The notes under the pieces: model-generated | What the model was told of the DNA's origin: nothing | Databases searched by the model: none | Seen by the model: only the letters and a program-made list of their open reading frames with translations | Shown here: one piece after another, positions 35,368 to 44,291 of the stretch | Layout: every line of letters begins with the position of its first letter | Numbering within the stretch: the first letter of the stretch is position 1 | Origin: Claveliimonas sp034178805 | GTDB taxonomy: Bacteria; Bacillota; Clostridia; Lachnospirales; Lachnospiraceae | Assembly (NCBI RefSeq): GCF_050314255.1 | Contig: NZ_JBNPMZ010000002.1 | Location: 62,001 to 126,000 of the forward strand | Length of the DNA stretch: 64,000 nt | Direction: 5' to 3' | Program-made: the position numbers and the translations under genes

Positions 35368-35466
35368 AAAGGGTAATCCACACAAAAATCAAGATATCTG
35401 TTACATAACTTGTTTTATTTCCTACCCTATAAACGCATATTATCACATAAACGTGCGTTTTTCAAT
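35368..35466 (-). promoter_or_regulatory. Leader of mini-CRISPR array 1
   Basis: About 99 bases directly beside the intact repeat 35337-35367 are shared with 47822-47919, next to array 2, and the match stops sharply at both ends. It contains TTTCCTACCC and a hairpin AAACGCA/TGCGTTT followed by TTTTT on the plus strand. The last 13 codons of the resolvase gene lie within it. Confidence 0.7.
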
Positions 35467-36128
35467 TCCTTTTTGTACTTGTAATAAGTGTTCTTATCAA
35501 TTCCCAGCAATTTAATCATTTCTACATCCGTCAATGTACCACCAAATGTTTTAGCATGTTGTAACATCTTCTTTTTACTTTCATCAGATTTCTTTGTAAC
35601 TACAACAGTACCTTTTGCACGTCCCAGTTGCTTTCCATTCAGCTTTGCTGTCTGTAAACCTTGCTTTGTGCGTTCTGATAAATCATCACGCTCTTTCTGT
35701 GCCTGCTCAAATGCAAGCTCTACCTGCTTTTCAGCCAGTTTCATCAGATACTGATTCACACCAGCCAAAATCAAATCTACATCCGTATTGGTCATTGGAA
35801 CCAATGCATCTCTTGTAGCTTTATACACATCTGTATTGATATATGGTTCATTGATAAATACAAGATTTACACCATCATCAAACAGCTTCTTGTATAACTC
35901 AAATCCTTCTGCTGCATTTCTGCTCATACGAGATACAGAATCAAAGATGATTGTATCTCCACTCTGTACTTTGTTCAGCAACTTCTGAAATTCATGTCTC
36001 CCGGTGGTCTTTGTACCAGTGAAGATTTCCTGATAAATCTTCGCAGATGCATCCACAGCTAAGATATTACGAATCTGTCTGTCAATATTCTGTTTATCTG
36101 TAGATACTCTCACATATCCATAAATCAC
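35427..36128 (-). CDS. Serine resolvase/invertase
   Basis: A 233-residue small serine recombinase. The catalytic domain starts IYGYVRVSTDKQNIDRQIRN, with Ser near residue 9, and DSVSRMSRNAAEGFE is the conserved Arg motif. The C-terminal 50 residues (LTDVEMIKLLGIDKNTYYKY) are a helix-turn-helix for site binding. The start is GTG 36128 with GAGGTGAT upstream. Such enzymes resolve plasmid dimers or cointegrates; here it lies in an element with partition and replication genes. Its 3' end overlaps the CRISPR leader. Confidence 0.88.
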   Translation of the reverse strand: MIYGYVRVSTDKQNIDRQIRNILAVDASAKIYQEIFTGTKTTGRHEFQKLLNKVQSGDTIIFDSVSRMSRNAAEGFELYKKLFDDGVNLVFINEPYINTDVYKATRDALVPMTNTDVDLILAGVNQYLMKLAEKQVELAFEQAQKERDDLSERTKQGLQTAKLNGKQLGRAKGTVVVTKKSDESKKKMLQHAKTFGGTLTDVEMIKLLGIDKNTYYKYKKELKNARLCDNMRL

Positions 36129-36266
36129 TATGTATCACCTCTTTTTATATACTAATATAAACGTCCGTCTATATTCATATATACTATGCTATCAGATTTT
36201 ATATCTCATTTCAAGATAAAAAAATAGAATTTAGATGTATCGTATAAATTCATATAAAACAGGCTG

Positions 36267-36302
36267 TAAAAAAGACACCTGATTTCTCAGATGTCCTTTT
36301 TC
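36267..36302. terminator. Terminator between resolvase and DUF4190 gene
   Basis: GACACCTGA pairs with TCAGATGTC around TTTC, with A-rich sequence on one side and T-rich on the other, so it may work in both directions. The bases between it and the resolvase start hold AT-rich promoter-like sequence. Confidence 0.7.
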
Positions 36303-36319
36303 TTATGTATTATGTTTTA

Positions 36320-36799
36320 CTATCTCAAAAACATAATCATATTGGATACGCCTGAACCGCCCCATGATTTTACAGCATCATTTGAAAAATCCAACATGCT
36401 GTTTATGGCATGACCATAAAGACCAACGCCTATAAAAACCATTACAATAGAGAACACGAACAGTGCAATCGAAAGACCGATTGCTACCCATGACAGAACA
36501 AATCCGATTTTTCGCATACTGTTATCTTTATAACCATGCGTAATAGCCATATGCGACATAATAATGCCGACAATAGCACATGCAATACCAAGCAACCACA
36601 TAATAAAGATAAGTACAATCGCAGCAATACCACATCCAAATGCTACATATGCAAATGTCTGTCCATTTTCATCCTGTACTGGCTGCTGCTGCACATTCAT
36701 CTGAACAGGAGCCTGTGGTGCAATCCCTTTGTTCTGTGCTTCCGCTTCTGCTCTCTGCTTCGCTTTTTCTCTAAATCTTGCTCTTTCTTCATCAGTCAT
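36320..36799 (-). CDS. Small membrane protein, DUF4190-like
   Basis: A 159-residue protein with a charged N-terminus (ERARFREKAKQRAEAEAQNK), a proline- and glutamine-rich linker and two hydrophobic helices (about 48 to 80 and 95 to 125) as in DUF4190 proteins. No function is assigned. AAAGGAG precedes ATG 36799. It lies between the resolvase and the relaxase, so it could be part of the mobilisation or maintenance set. Confidence 0.6.
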   Translation of the reverse strand: MTDEERARFREKAKQRAEAEAQNKGIAPQAPVQMNVQQQPVQDENGQTFAYVAFGCGIAAIVLIFIMWLLGIACAIVGIIMSHMAITHGYKDNSMRKIGFVLSWVAIGLSIALFVFSIVMVFIGVGLYGHAINSMLDFSNDAVKSWGGSGVSNMIMFLR

Positions 36800-36870
36800 A
36801 ATGAATATCTCCTTTCGTTAGATTTAATTATTTTATGAAAAAATAATTAGCATCACGCTCACCCCTTTCC

Positions 36871-38211
36871 TTACAAACTTCTATCATCTTTTTCATCCTG
36901 TACACCTCTGATACGTTCCATGACAGACTCTGTTGACAATCCACGTACAGATTTCATATCTTTACGAATCTCTACTACACCAGAATTTGCTTTCTTACGT
37001 TTTCTGTCTCGTTCTGCTTTCTGCTGTAATCGCATTGCCAAAATATCACTTCTCTTATCTTCAGACTTGTCCAGAACCAAATCATCAATATCATCCTGTT
37101 CATCCACGTTGAGATATGACTCACGCACCTTCACATTCTTACTTGGTCTATAGTGAGGAACACTTGTTACATCATCCGGAACAACAATCTCTACACGTCC
37201 GGTGACGGGTCTTTTCACATCCGATTTACTCTCGTGTTCATCTTCGTCCCAGTCATCTGCATCCGGCAGCATCGCTGCACGCTGCACTGGTGTCACATCT
37301 TCCTGTGCTGGCAAAGTCACATTCGTTTCATCTTCCTGTACCGTCACATGTTCATTATCTTCATTACGATTTCCATGATGCTTGTGTTCCAATTCCTTCT
37401 CAGAAAAATACTCCTGTACATGCTCTGCATCATACAATGTTCCCAGCTTGTATGAACGTGATTTTAAATTCTGAGGAATCTTTTTATCACCGAATCCATC
37501 TGTATCCATCAATTCATACGTGTAATATTTTCCACGCTTCTTGCTGTCGTGTACTTCGATGTTCACGCCGTGAGCTGGCAGATTTTTAATCCAATCTTCT
37601 TCGCTTTCACTCTCGTTCAATGCTTCTGTAATACGTGATTTCAAATCATCTTTCCATACGTATTCACCAAGTGCACGCTTCGCTCTCTCAGTCTGTGTTG
37701 TCTTGTCTGGAACTGTTGTATCACCAAAATCCAACTCGAAATACTGACCTGCAATCTCATCTGTCCACTTTGCAAGTGTCGGCTGATAATACTGCTGTTT
37801 ATCACAACCTCTACTCGATGTCATGTCTGTATCACTGATAATGACATGGTTATGTATCAATCCTGATTTACCATCGGTCTGTGTAAACACGACCGCCTGT
37901 CGGTCTGGATAATATTTCTGTACAAACTCCTGACCGATGATGTTCGCAGTCAGAATGTCTGCCGGTTCATCTGGATTCAGTTCACGTACACTGAACGATT
38001 GCACAACACGAATCACCTGTGTTTTATGATTTGCTCTTGCTCTGTTCCAATACTTTTGCATCTGAATTTCTGCTGGTACACCCGGTAAGATATTCACATT
38101 TGCAATCAAATCATTACGGAAGTCACTGCCGTTATGTCCCTTACCTTTTCCGTATGCATACATAAGAGCACCATGTCCGTTCGCAGTCCTTGTTACTCTT
38201 GTGTATGCCAT
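36871..38211 (-). CDS. Relaxase/mobilisation nuclease, MOBP type
   Basis: A 446-residue relaxase of the Pfam relaxase family. RVVQSFSVRELNPDE and AVVFTQTDGKSGLIHNHVIIS carry the conserved motif III histidines (HNH). The catalytic Tyr is expected in the N-terminal 20 residues (MAYTRV or LMYAYG). The C-terminal half is hydrophilic and rich in charged residues, as in mobilisation proteins. It overlaps the accessory gene 38193-38960 by 19 bases. It should nick the candidate oriT upstream and lead transfer through a conjugative machine encoded elsewhere. Confidence 0.85.
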   Translation of the reverse strand: MAYTRVTRTANGHGALMYAYGKGKGHNGSDFRNDLIANVNILPGVPAEIQMQKYWNRARANHKTQVIRVVQSFSVRELNPDEPADILTANIIGQEFVQKYYPDRQAVVFTQTDGKSGLIHNHVIISDTDMTSSRGCDKQQYYQPTLAKWTDEIAGQYFELDFGDTTVPDKTTQTERAKRALGEYVWKDDLKSRITEALNESESEEDWIKNLPAHGVNIEVHDSKKRGKYYTYELMDTDGFGDKKIPQNLKSRSYKLGTLYDAEHVQEYFSEKELEHKHHGNRNEDNEHVTVQEDETNVTLPAQEDVTPVQRAAMLPDADDWDEDEHESKSDVKRPVTGRVEIVVPDDVTSVPHYRPSKNVKVRESYLNVDEQDDIDDLVLDKSEDKRSDILAMRLQQKAERDRKRKKANSGVVEIRKDMKSVRGLSTESVMERIRGVQDEKDDRSL

Positions 38212-38960
38212 AATTCCTTACCAATCCTTTCTGATGCATTGTCTAATTGTTCCATGTATTTCTCAACACTGAACAGTGTGAAATAACTCCAGTTACATGC
38301 CGCCTGTGCTCTGTGCAATTCCTGCAATCTCATATTGATGTATCTCTGTTCCGATGGATTCGCAGTCTGTAACTGCTTCTCTAACAGACTGATACGTCTG
38401 TCAATGTTATTCCATTTTGCAATCTGGTTCACATTCACTCCCAGCTTGTTCAACGCTGTCTTGATACCTTGTAACTCATTCGCAATCAGAGCTGTTGCAC
38501 GCTTCATGTACTCGCCCTGGTCACCGTCGATGTATCTCACGGTTCCAAGATATTTTTCAAGATGTCCATCAATCGCAAGTCTTACCACCTGAGAGAATGG
38601 CACATCAAATTCTTTTGCCATGTCCTTCATCACTTCATCAACTTTCTCATTGATTCGTGCTGAAATTTTTACAAGCTTGATTAACTCCTCTTCACCGATT
38701 TCATCTTCGCTTTCTTCTGTATTACTGCCTGAGATGATTTCTTTTTCATCATCTCCTGTCGGTTCCTGTACCACTTCGGATGCAGTAAAGTCATCATCTG
38801 GTTCAGGCTCCGGTAAATTATCAATCTCATCCTGCTGCATGGCAGACTGCATTTCTAATTCACGAGCTTCCTGTTCCTTTTGTCGTGCTTCTTCCTCTTT
38901 CTTTTTCTTTAACTCCGCCCAAAAATCAACTGGACCGTTCGTATTATTCACACTCGACAT
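38193..38960 (-). CDS. MobC-like relaxosome accessory protein
   Basis: A 255-residue protein. The N-terminal 100 residues are acidic and coiled-coil-like (KKKKEEEARQKEQEARELEM). The middle has a ribbon-helix-helix-like part (KISARINEKVDEVMKDMAKE), and LNKLGVNVNQIAKWNN matches the MobC signature. It probably helps the relaxase open the origin of transfer. It starts the mob operon and overlaps the relaxase gene. Confidence 0.7.
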   Translation of the reverse strand: MSSVNNTNGPVDFWAELKKKKEEEARQKEQEARELEMQSAMQQDEIDNLPEPEPDDDFTASEVVQEPTGDDEKEIISGSNTEESEDEIGEEELIKLVKISARINEKVDEVMKDMAKEFDVPFSQVVRLAIDGHLEKYLGTVRYIDGDQGEYMKRATALIANELQGIKTALNKLGVNVNQIAKWNNIDRRISLLEKQLQTANPSEQRYINMRLQELHRAQAACNWSYFTLFSVEKYMEQLDNASERIGKELWHTQE

Positions 38961-38989
38961 TCACAGTCATCTCCTTTCTTCGTTCACAT

Positions 38990-39300
38990 TGTCTTGCAAA
39001 GCCGAATCCGGCTTTTCTGCACCAATGTTCACCTGCTTGCTCAAATACCTGCTGTTTTACCCATAGGGTTTGTCCCCAACGGTGTATTTTCGCCCCATGT
39101 TCACATCCATATAGGGTTTGTCCCCTAACACTTGTGTACATGGTTTCCTACCCATTTTCTTTAAAAATGCAAGTATAGGGTTTGTCGGCGGAGCCGAAAA
39201 ACCCTACCGTTCGCTTACGCTCACTTACTTGCAAGGGAAACTTCGTTTCCCCTTGACCCCTTCATGCTTCGTTCGCATCCTGCTCACTCTTATTTTCAGC
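38990..39300. other. Candidate origin of transfer (oriT) with hairpins and TAGGGTTTGTC repeats
   Basis: A 390-bp gap upstream of the mob operon contains three TAGGGTTTGTC repeats (near 39064, 39113 and 39176). The third forms a two-part hairpin (39177-39205): AGGGTTT with AAACCCT outside and TCGGC with GCCGA inside. TGCAAGTA/TACTTGCA flank it, and CAAGGGAAA pairs with TTTCCCCTTG at 39231-39254. The position and folding fit an oriT, but I cannot assign the nick site. Confidence 0.45.
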
Positions 39301-39348
39301 CCCAACACGAACAAAACAACAAACAGTTTTCACAACTGTTCACATGCA

Positions 39349-39759
39349 TTACTGCAACTGTCCTGTTTCGTATGGGTCTGGTTCCTCGAACTGGTTTACT
39401 CCGTACATGCCGTCATCTTCATAGTCATCTTCCGCTGCCATCTTTTCCAGTTCTCTATCAAGCTTTGCAGCTTTTCTCTTTTCAGCACGTTCCTTTTTCT
39501 TTGCTCTCAGCTCATTGATTTCACCCTGTGATTCACTGATGATGGCATCAATGTTCTTCACAATGTGCTTCGCAATCACACGTGCTTCGTCCTTGCTGTA
39601 CGCTGACATTTTTTCCTGTACGGTCTCACTGTTCAGCAATGCATCATTAACAATTTCAATGACCGGGCGTGCTTCTTCACGCTTAAGTTCGGCTTCTTTC
39701 GCAGCCATTTCCTTCTTCATTTTTTCAAGTTCTGCACGAACGTTTTTTAAATTACTCAT
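39349..39759 (-). CDS. Hypothetical coiled-coil protein
   Basis: A 136-residue acidic and basic protein with two coiled coils (ELEKMKKEMAAKEAELKREE and LRAKKKERAEKRKAAKLDRE). I do not recognise a family. GGAGG precedes ATG 39759. It lies between the mob genes and the restriction operon, with a palindrome AACACATcaaaATGTGTT and a TTTCCTACCC copy upstream, so it may be a regulated accessory gene of the element. Confidence 0.45.
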   Translation of the reverse strand: MSNLKNVRAELEKMKKEMAAKEAELKREEARPVIEIVNDALLNSETVQEKMSAYSKDEARVIAKHIVKNIDAIISESQGEINELRAKKKERAEKRKAAKLDRELEKMAAEDDYEDDGMYGVNQFEEPDPYETGQLQ

Positions 39760-39892
39760 ATACTGTAACCTCCATTTTCTATATAAATTCTGTTAACTTA
39801 CTTTCCCTGATACTTGAAATATAACACATTTTGATGTGTTTTCCTACCCATAGTGTAAACTTTATTTTTATATCGTGTTTCTGTATTACAAA

Positions 39893-39934
39893 CAAAAAAA
39901 TATCCCGTGATGAGAACTAAATCTCGTCACGGGA
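39893..39934 (-). terminator. Terminator of the type I restriction operon
   Basis: On the minus strand a 13-bp stem (39903-39915 with 39922-39934, one G-T pair) is followed by TATTTTTTT. It lies 22 bases past the hsdR stop codon. Confidence 0.85.
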
Positions 39935-39956
39935 CTATACATTACATCAACAATAT

Positions 39957-42900
39957 TTATTCTTTTTCATTCTTCATTTCATCAAACATTACCTGAGCTA
40001 ACGCACTCATGATAGCACGATACTTTCCAGCGTCCTCAAACAATTTCGTGTATGTTTCCGTACTTTCAACATACGCTTCCTGTGCTGCATCATCGAACAT
40101 CTGTGGGAAAATATTCTTTTCAAAAATCTGACGACCATCTGTCTTCGCAGCTTTCATCAGCTTTTTATTGTTCTTCAATTTCTGATGCAACGCTGTAATT
40201 ACAACCTTGTCACCATCAGTAAAATTTCCTACATACTGCTGATTGATTTTATCAATGACCTGTTCCAATGGACTGAGTGTCTCAGTCATTTTCACAGGCT
40301 TTTTCAACTTCGCCGATTCATAAACACCCTTCTCTTCTTTCACAAGACCAATGGAACCTTCGTAAGTTTTCTCAAGATTGTAATACTCAAGTTTCACTCT
40401 GTCACCAAGGTCAAACGGAATCTTAGGGTCAGCTGGTACAACCTTTGCCAAGTAAGAACAGAAGATATATTCATCATGCATCTGCTTATCAAACATACGT
40501 ACAATCTGTGTAATATATCCATACCATTTTACAAATGTTCTGCAAAGTTTACGGAACTGGTATCTCTGTTCCTGATTCAATGCGTTGTACTTCTGCTGAA
40601 TCGGTAACAATGCATTTGTCACCGCTGCCTGAATCTTATTTGCCTTACGTTTATCCTCATCGAAATAGATTTTATTCACCTTTTCGATGTCTGTATCATC
40701 ATAGATTTTAAAAGCACGCAACATCTTTTGTGTCTTGTAAATCAAGTCAGTATTGATTTCCTGAGCCAATGATGTTTCCTGATAAAACGGCTGGAACGCT
40801 TTCAAAATATCTTCTTTTGTATTCACAAAATCAATGATGAACGTATCCTGTTTATCAGGATGTGTACGGTTCAATCTGCTCAGTGTCTGAACAGCTTTTA
40901 CACCACGCAATTTCTTATCGACAATCATTGTATGAAGTAATGGTTCATCAAATCCAGTCTGATATTTCTCAGCCACAATCAGAATATTTCCTTCATCATG
41001 AAATACCTGTTTTGTCTGTGATTCATTCACACCATTCAGCTTGCTTTCTGTCCATTCAACATCCTTCTGGTCATCCGGGTCTTTGATAGAACCAGAGAAC
41101 GCAGCCAAGATTTCCACATCATGATAACCATTTGATTCCAAATAGTTCTTAATCTCATGATAATAACGAACAGCAGCAAGTCTCGATGATGTTACAACCA
41201 TCATCTTTCCTTTTCCCTTGATTTTCTGCTTCGTTACATTACGGAATGTTTCAACAATAATCGCTGATTTCTGCTGAATGTTATACGGATGCAGCTCTTC
41301 GTATTTCTTGATTGTCTTCAATGCCTTTGACTGCGGAACATCAGGATTATCCTTTGTGTTCTTCGCAATCTGATAGCACGTTCTATACGTTGTATAGTTC
41401 TGAAGAACATCCAGAATGAATCCTTCTTCGATTGCCTGACGCATCGAATATACATGGAATGGATGATAAGAACCATCATTCCATTCTGTACCGAACATCT
41501 CCAATGTTGCACCCTTTGGTGTTGCTGTAAACGCAAAGAATGAAAGATTCTTATGTCTTCCATGAGCAATCATCTCACGCACCAGACGGTCATTGTCATC
41601 CAACAATTCATCTTCGGCTTTTCCTTCCAGTTCCGCATACTCTTTCAGAGCATCCGATACATCCGCAAGTGCAGCCTTCAATTTCATTGCAGAGGAACCA
41701 GTCTGTGAAGAATGTGCTTCATCCACGATAATCGCAAATCGCTTATCTGTTGTATCATCCACTTCTTCATAAATGACTGGGAATTTCTGTAATGTTGTTA
41801 CAATGATTCTCTTTCCGGCGTTCAATGCATCCTTTAAATCCTTAGAGGATTTCTTTTCATCAATCGCACACACACTGCCAAGTGTATGGTCGAATCCTGT
41901 AATTGTCTCCTGCAACTGTGCATCCAGATTACGTCTGTCAGTTACGATAACAACCGATGTAAATACAGGCTCATTATCATCATTATGCAAGGATGCCAGA
42001 CGATACGCCGTCCATGCAATAGAGTTTGACTTTCCTGAACCAGCTGAGTGCTGAATCAGATAATTGTTCCCTGAACCATTCTCACGCACATCAGCAATCA
42101 GCTTACGTACTACATCCAGCTGATGAAATCTAGGGAAAATCAGACGTTTCTTTGTAACATTCTTTCCATCTTTCTTTTCGGTCTTCACCTCAAAGCTGAT
42201 GAACTTCTGAATAATATCCAGCAAGCTGTCTTTCTGTAATACGTTTTCCCAGATATAAGATGTCACATAATTATCATCTTCTGCCTGCGGATTACCTGCA
42301 CCACCATCATTTCCAGCACCGTTGGAACCCTGATTGAATGGCAAAAAATATGTATCTGTACCTTTCAACTCTGTAGTCATCCATGCTTCATACAGGTCTA
42401 CTGCAAAATATGCCAGAATACGATGATTCAGCCAAAATGCAGGTTCCCTCTGGTCACGGTCATACTGCCACTGCAATTTTGCATTGTCTACCGTCTGACC
42501 TGTCAGCTGATTCTTTAATTCAATCGCAACCACTGGAATACCGTTGATTGCAAGCATCATATCAACTGAATTGTTGTTCTGCTCTGAATAGTGCCACTGT
42601 CTGATACACTGACACACATTCTGCTCATATCTTTTTACAGCAACATCATTCAGAGTGGATTCAGGCTTAAAATAACAAACCTTAAAATCCATTCCACGAT
42701 GTTTAAATCCATGTCGCATGACAGACAGCAAGCCATCCATCTGTACGGCATCTTCAAAACATTTATAAAACTTCTTGTACGGGTCAGAATTACACTGTTT
42801 TTCAAAACGCTGCCACTGGGTAGGCTGGGTTGCTTTCACAAACCCAACCAGTGTATGAATATCCAACGCCATACCATAAGATGAAGTATATCCAGCATCT

Positions 42901-42980
42901 GTTGCCTTTTCATATCCACCATCAGGTGAGATAAGAAAGGCTTCGATATTGGATTCAAACTGTTTTTCATTTTCATCCAT
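39957..42980 (-). CDS. hsdR: Type I restriction endonuclease subunit R
   Basis: A 1007-residue translocase-nuclease. The PD-(D/E)xK nuclease domain shows NGIPVVAIELKNQLTGQ near residue 150. The SF2 motor has Walker A HSAGSGKSNS (residue about 314), DEAHSSQTGSS (420), FFAFTATPKGAT and QTLSRLNRTHPDK (motif VI). The C-terminal 250 residues contact the methylase. It cuts DNA lacking the methylation set by HsdM/HsdS. It follows hsdS by 4 bases and ends the operon. Confidence 0.95.
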   Translation of the reverse strand: MDENEKQFESNIEAFLISPDGGYEKATDAGYTSSYGMALDIHTLVGFVKATQPTQWQRFEKQCNSDPYKKFYKCFEDAVQMDGLLSVMRHGFKHRGMDFKVCYFKPESTLNDVAVKRYEQNVCQCIRQWHYSEQNNNSVDMMLAINGIPVVAIELKNQLTGQTVDNAKLQWQYDRDQREPAFWLNHRILAYFAVDLYEAWMTTELKGTDTYFLPFNQGSNGAGNDGGAGNPQAEDDNYVTSYIWENVLQKDSLLDIIQKFISFEVKTEKKDGKNVTKKRLIFPRFHQLDVVRKLIADVRENGSGNNYLIQHSAGSGKSNSIAWTAYRLASLHNDDNEPVFTSVVIVTDRRNLDAQLQETITGFDHTLGSVCAIDEKKSSKDLKDALNAGKRIIVTTLQKFPVIYEEVDDTTDKRFAIIVDEAHSSQTGSSAMKLKAALADVSDALKEYAELEGKAEDELLDDNDRLVREMIAHGRHKNLSFFAFTATPKGATLEMFGTEWNDGSYHPFHVYSMRQAIEEGFILDVLQNYTTYRTCYQIAKNTKDNPDVPQSKALKTIKKYEELHPYNIQQKSAIIVETFRNVTKQKIKGKGKMMVVTSSRLAAVRYYHEIKNYLESNGYHDVEILAAFSGSIKDPDDQKDVEWTESKLNGVNESQTKQVFHDEGNILIVAEKYQTGFDEPLLHTMIVDKKLRGVKAVQTLSRLNRTHPDKQDTFIIDFVNTKEDILKAFQPFYQETSLAQEINTDLIYKTQKMLRAFKIYDDTDIEKVNKIYFDEDKRKANKIQAAVTNALLPIQQKYNALNQEQRYQFRKLCRTFVKWYGYITQIVRMFDKQMHDEYIFCSYLAKVVPADPKIPFDLGDRVKLEYYNLEKTYEGSIGLVKEEKGVYESAKLKKPVKMTETLSPLEQVIDKINQQYVGNFTDGDKVVITALHQKLKNNKKLMKAAKTDGRQIFEKNIFPQMFDDAAQEAYVESTETYTKLFEDAGKYRAIMSALAQVMFDEMKNEKE

Positions 42981-42983
42981 AGG

Positions 42984-44291
42984 TTATACCACCCTTCTTT
43001 TTCCTGTTACCACTTCGTAAATCAGTGATTTCTTGTATGTTTCAAGGTCATTGATAAGAGATTCTTTTTCAGCAATGAGAGAATCAAACAACTCACATTT
43101 TTTATCAAGATATTCTACAATATCTTTTTGCACATTTACATCCATACAATACGGGATTTGCATATTACGAAAATTCTCTCTTGTTAATTGATTAATTGTT
43201 GATGTAAAAAACATTGGCAAATAATAACCAAACACACCTGAATTCAAAATCCAATGAATATATTTCTTATTATCATTAAATGGCTTCAACACCATCATGA
43301 ATGCTCCAAATGTATATTTTCCACTTTCTGGAACAATCGCATTCTTACCAATTAACCTTCTACTACCATTCCTAGAACAAATAAGAATATCACCCTCATC
43401 TAACATCAAATTATCAGGAATATCCTTATTCACATACACATTATCATCAAATACAATTTGTCCATTTTGGACATTTGATGACCTAAGGACCAAGGTTCCT
43501 TTTCCTGAATCAACTTGGTCATTTGGAGAATATGTCAATCCATTTCTTGCTGCACCAATGTCCTTAATTCGCAAAACATCCCAACTTGCTGGAATTTTTC
43601 CAATCCACTCAACGCCAGAATCTTTCATCTCAACATTCTTATCAAGACCTTTTGTCACCGCTTCAAAAATTACAGACTGTTTCAATTCCTTATATTCATC
43701 AATACTTGCTTTTGCTTCTGCAATAATTTCATCAATTTTGGAACAAGTTTCGTCCAAATAATCGGCAATAGCTTGCTGTTCATCTGGCGAAACTTTCAAA
43801 TATGGAATATTTAACAAGTCTTTTGCATTAAGCGCACTACGAACACCGTCACCACCAATATGATTGAATACTTCATTCATCCACATTGATAAAAAATAAT
43901 ATTCACCATAACGAGGATTCATATCTTTACGATGATGCAATACAATATATGCAGGCGAAACAATGCCTGTGTATGGTGATAAACCAACTCTACTTGTAGA
44001 TACATTTGCAAGGTCAATAAGTTTGAAAACAAGTTCGTGTTCTTTCAGAATTTGATACCCATCAAACTTCTCAGGCTGAAGACCATCACCTGCATCTTTA
44101 GAACGCTTAATTACACCATTAAGAGTAAGTGCCAAACGTTCATAATCATTGACCTTATCTCCAACAATCGTTTTTGTAGCATAAAATTCATGCTTAACCT
44201 TACCAACACTCCACTCTTTTGGAATATTTCCTAACCACTGTACACCACTATCTTTCATTTCCGTTTCAGGTCTAATCATTGCCATAATCAT
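42984..44291 (-). CDS. hsdS: Type I restriction specificity subunit S
   Basis: A 435-residue specificity subunit with two target-recognition domains. Each begins with a copy of MKDSGV-W-G-IP (residues about 12 and 222), and two conserved helical spacers follow (EQQAIADYLDETCSKIDEII near 171 and DIVEYLDKKCELFDSLIAE near 395). The repeated segments are typical sites for domain swapping. The start overlaps hsdM by 4 bases (ATGA); ATG 44285, with GGGGG 9 bases upstream, is an alternative. The target sequence cannot be predicted. Confidence 0.93.
   Translation of the reverse strand: MIMAMIRPETEMKDSGVQWLGNIPKEWSVGKVKHEFYATKTIVGDKVNDYERLALTLNGVIKRSKDAGDGLQPEKFDGYQILKEHELVFKLIDLANVSTSRVGLSPYTGIVSPAYIVLHHRKDMNPRYGEYYFLSMWMNEVFNHIGGDGVRSALNAKDLLNIPYLKVSPDEQQAIADYLDETCSKIDEIIAEAKASIDEYKELKQSVIFEAVTKGLDKNVEMKDSGVEWIGKIPASWDVLRIKDIGAARNGLTYSPNDQVDSGKGTLVLRSSNVQNGQIVFDDNVYVNKDIPDNLMLDEGDILICSRNGSRRLIGKNAIVPESGKYTFGAFMMVLKPFNDNKKYIHWILNSGVFGYYLPMFFTSTINQLTRENFRNMQIPYCMDVNVQKDIVEYLDKKCELFDSLIAEKESLINDLETYKKSLIYEVVTGKRRVV

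Noticed and set aside
35140..35370. Iterons or recombinase sites instead of CRISPR repeats
   Set aside because: The repeat layout, even unique spacers, terminal degeneracy and shared leader fit CRISPR better; kept as the main alternative only.
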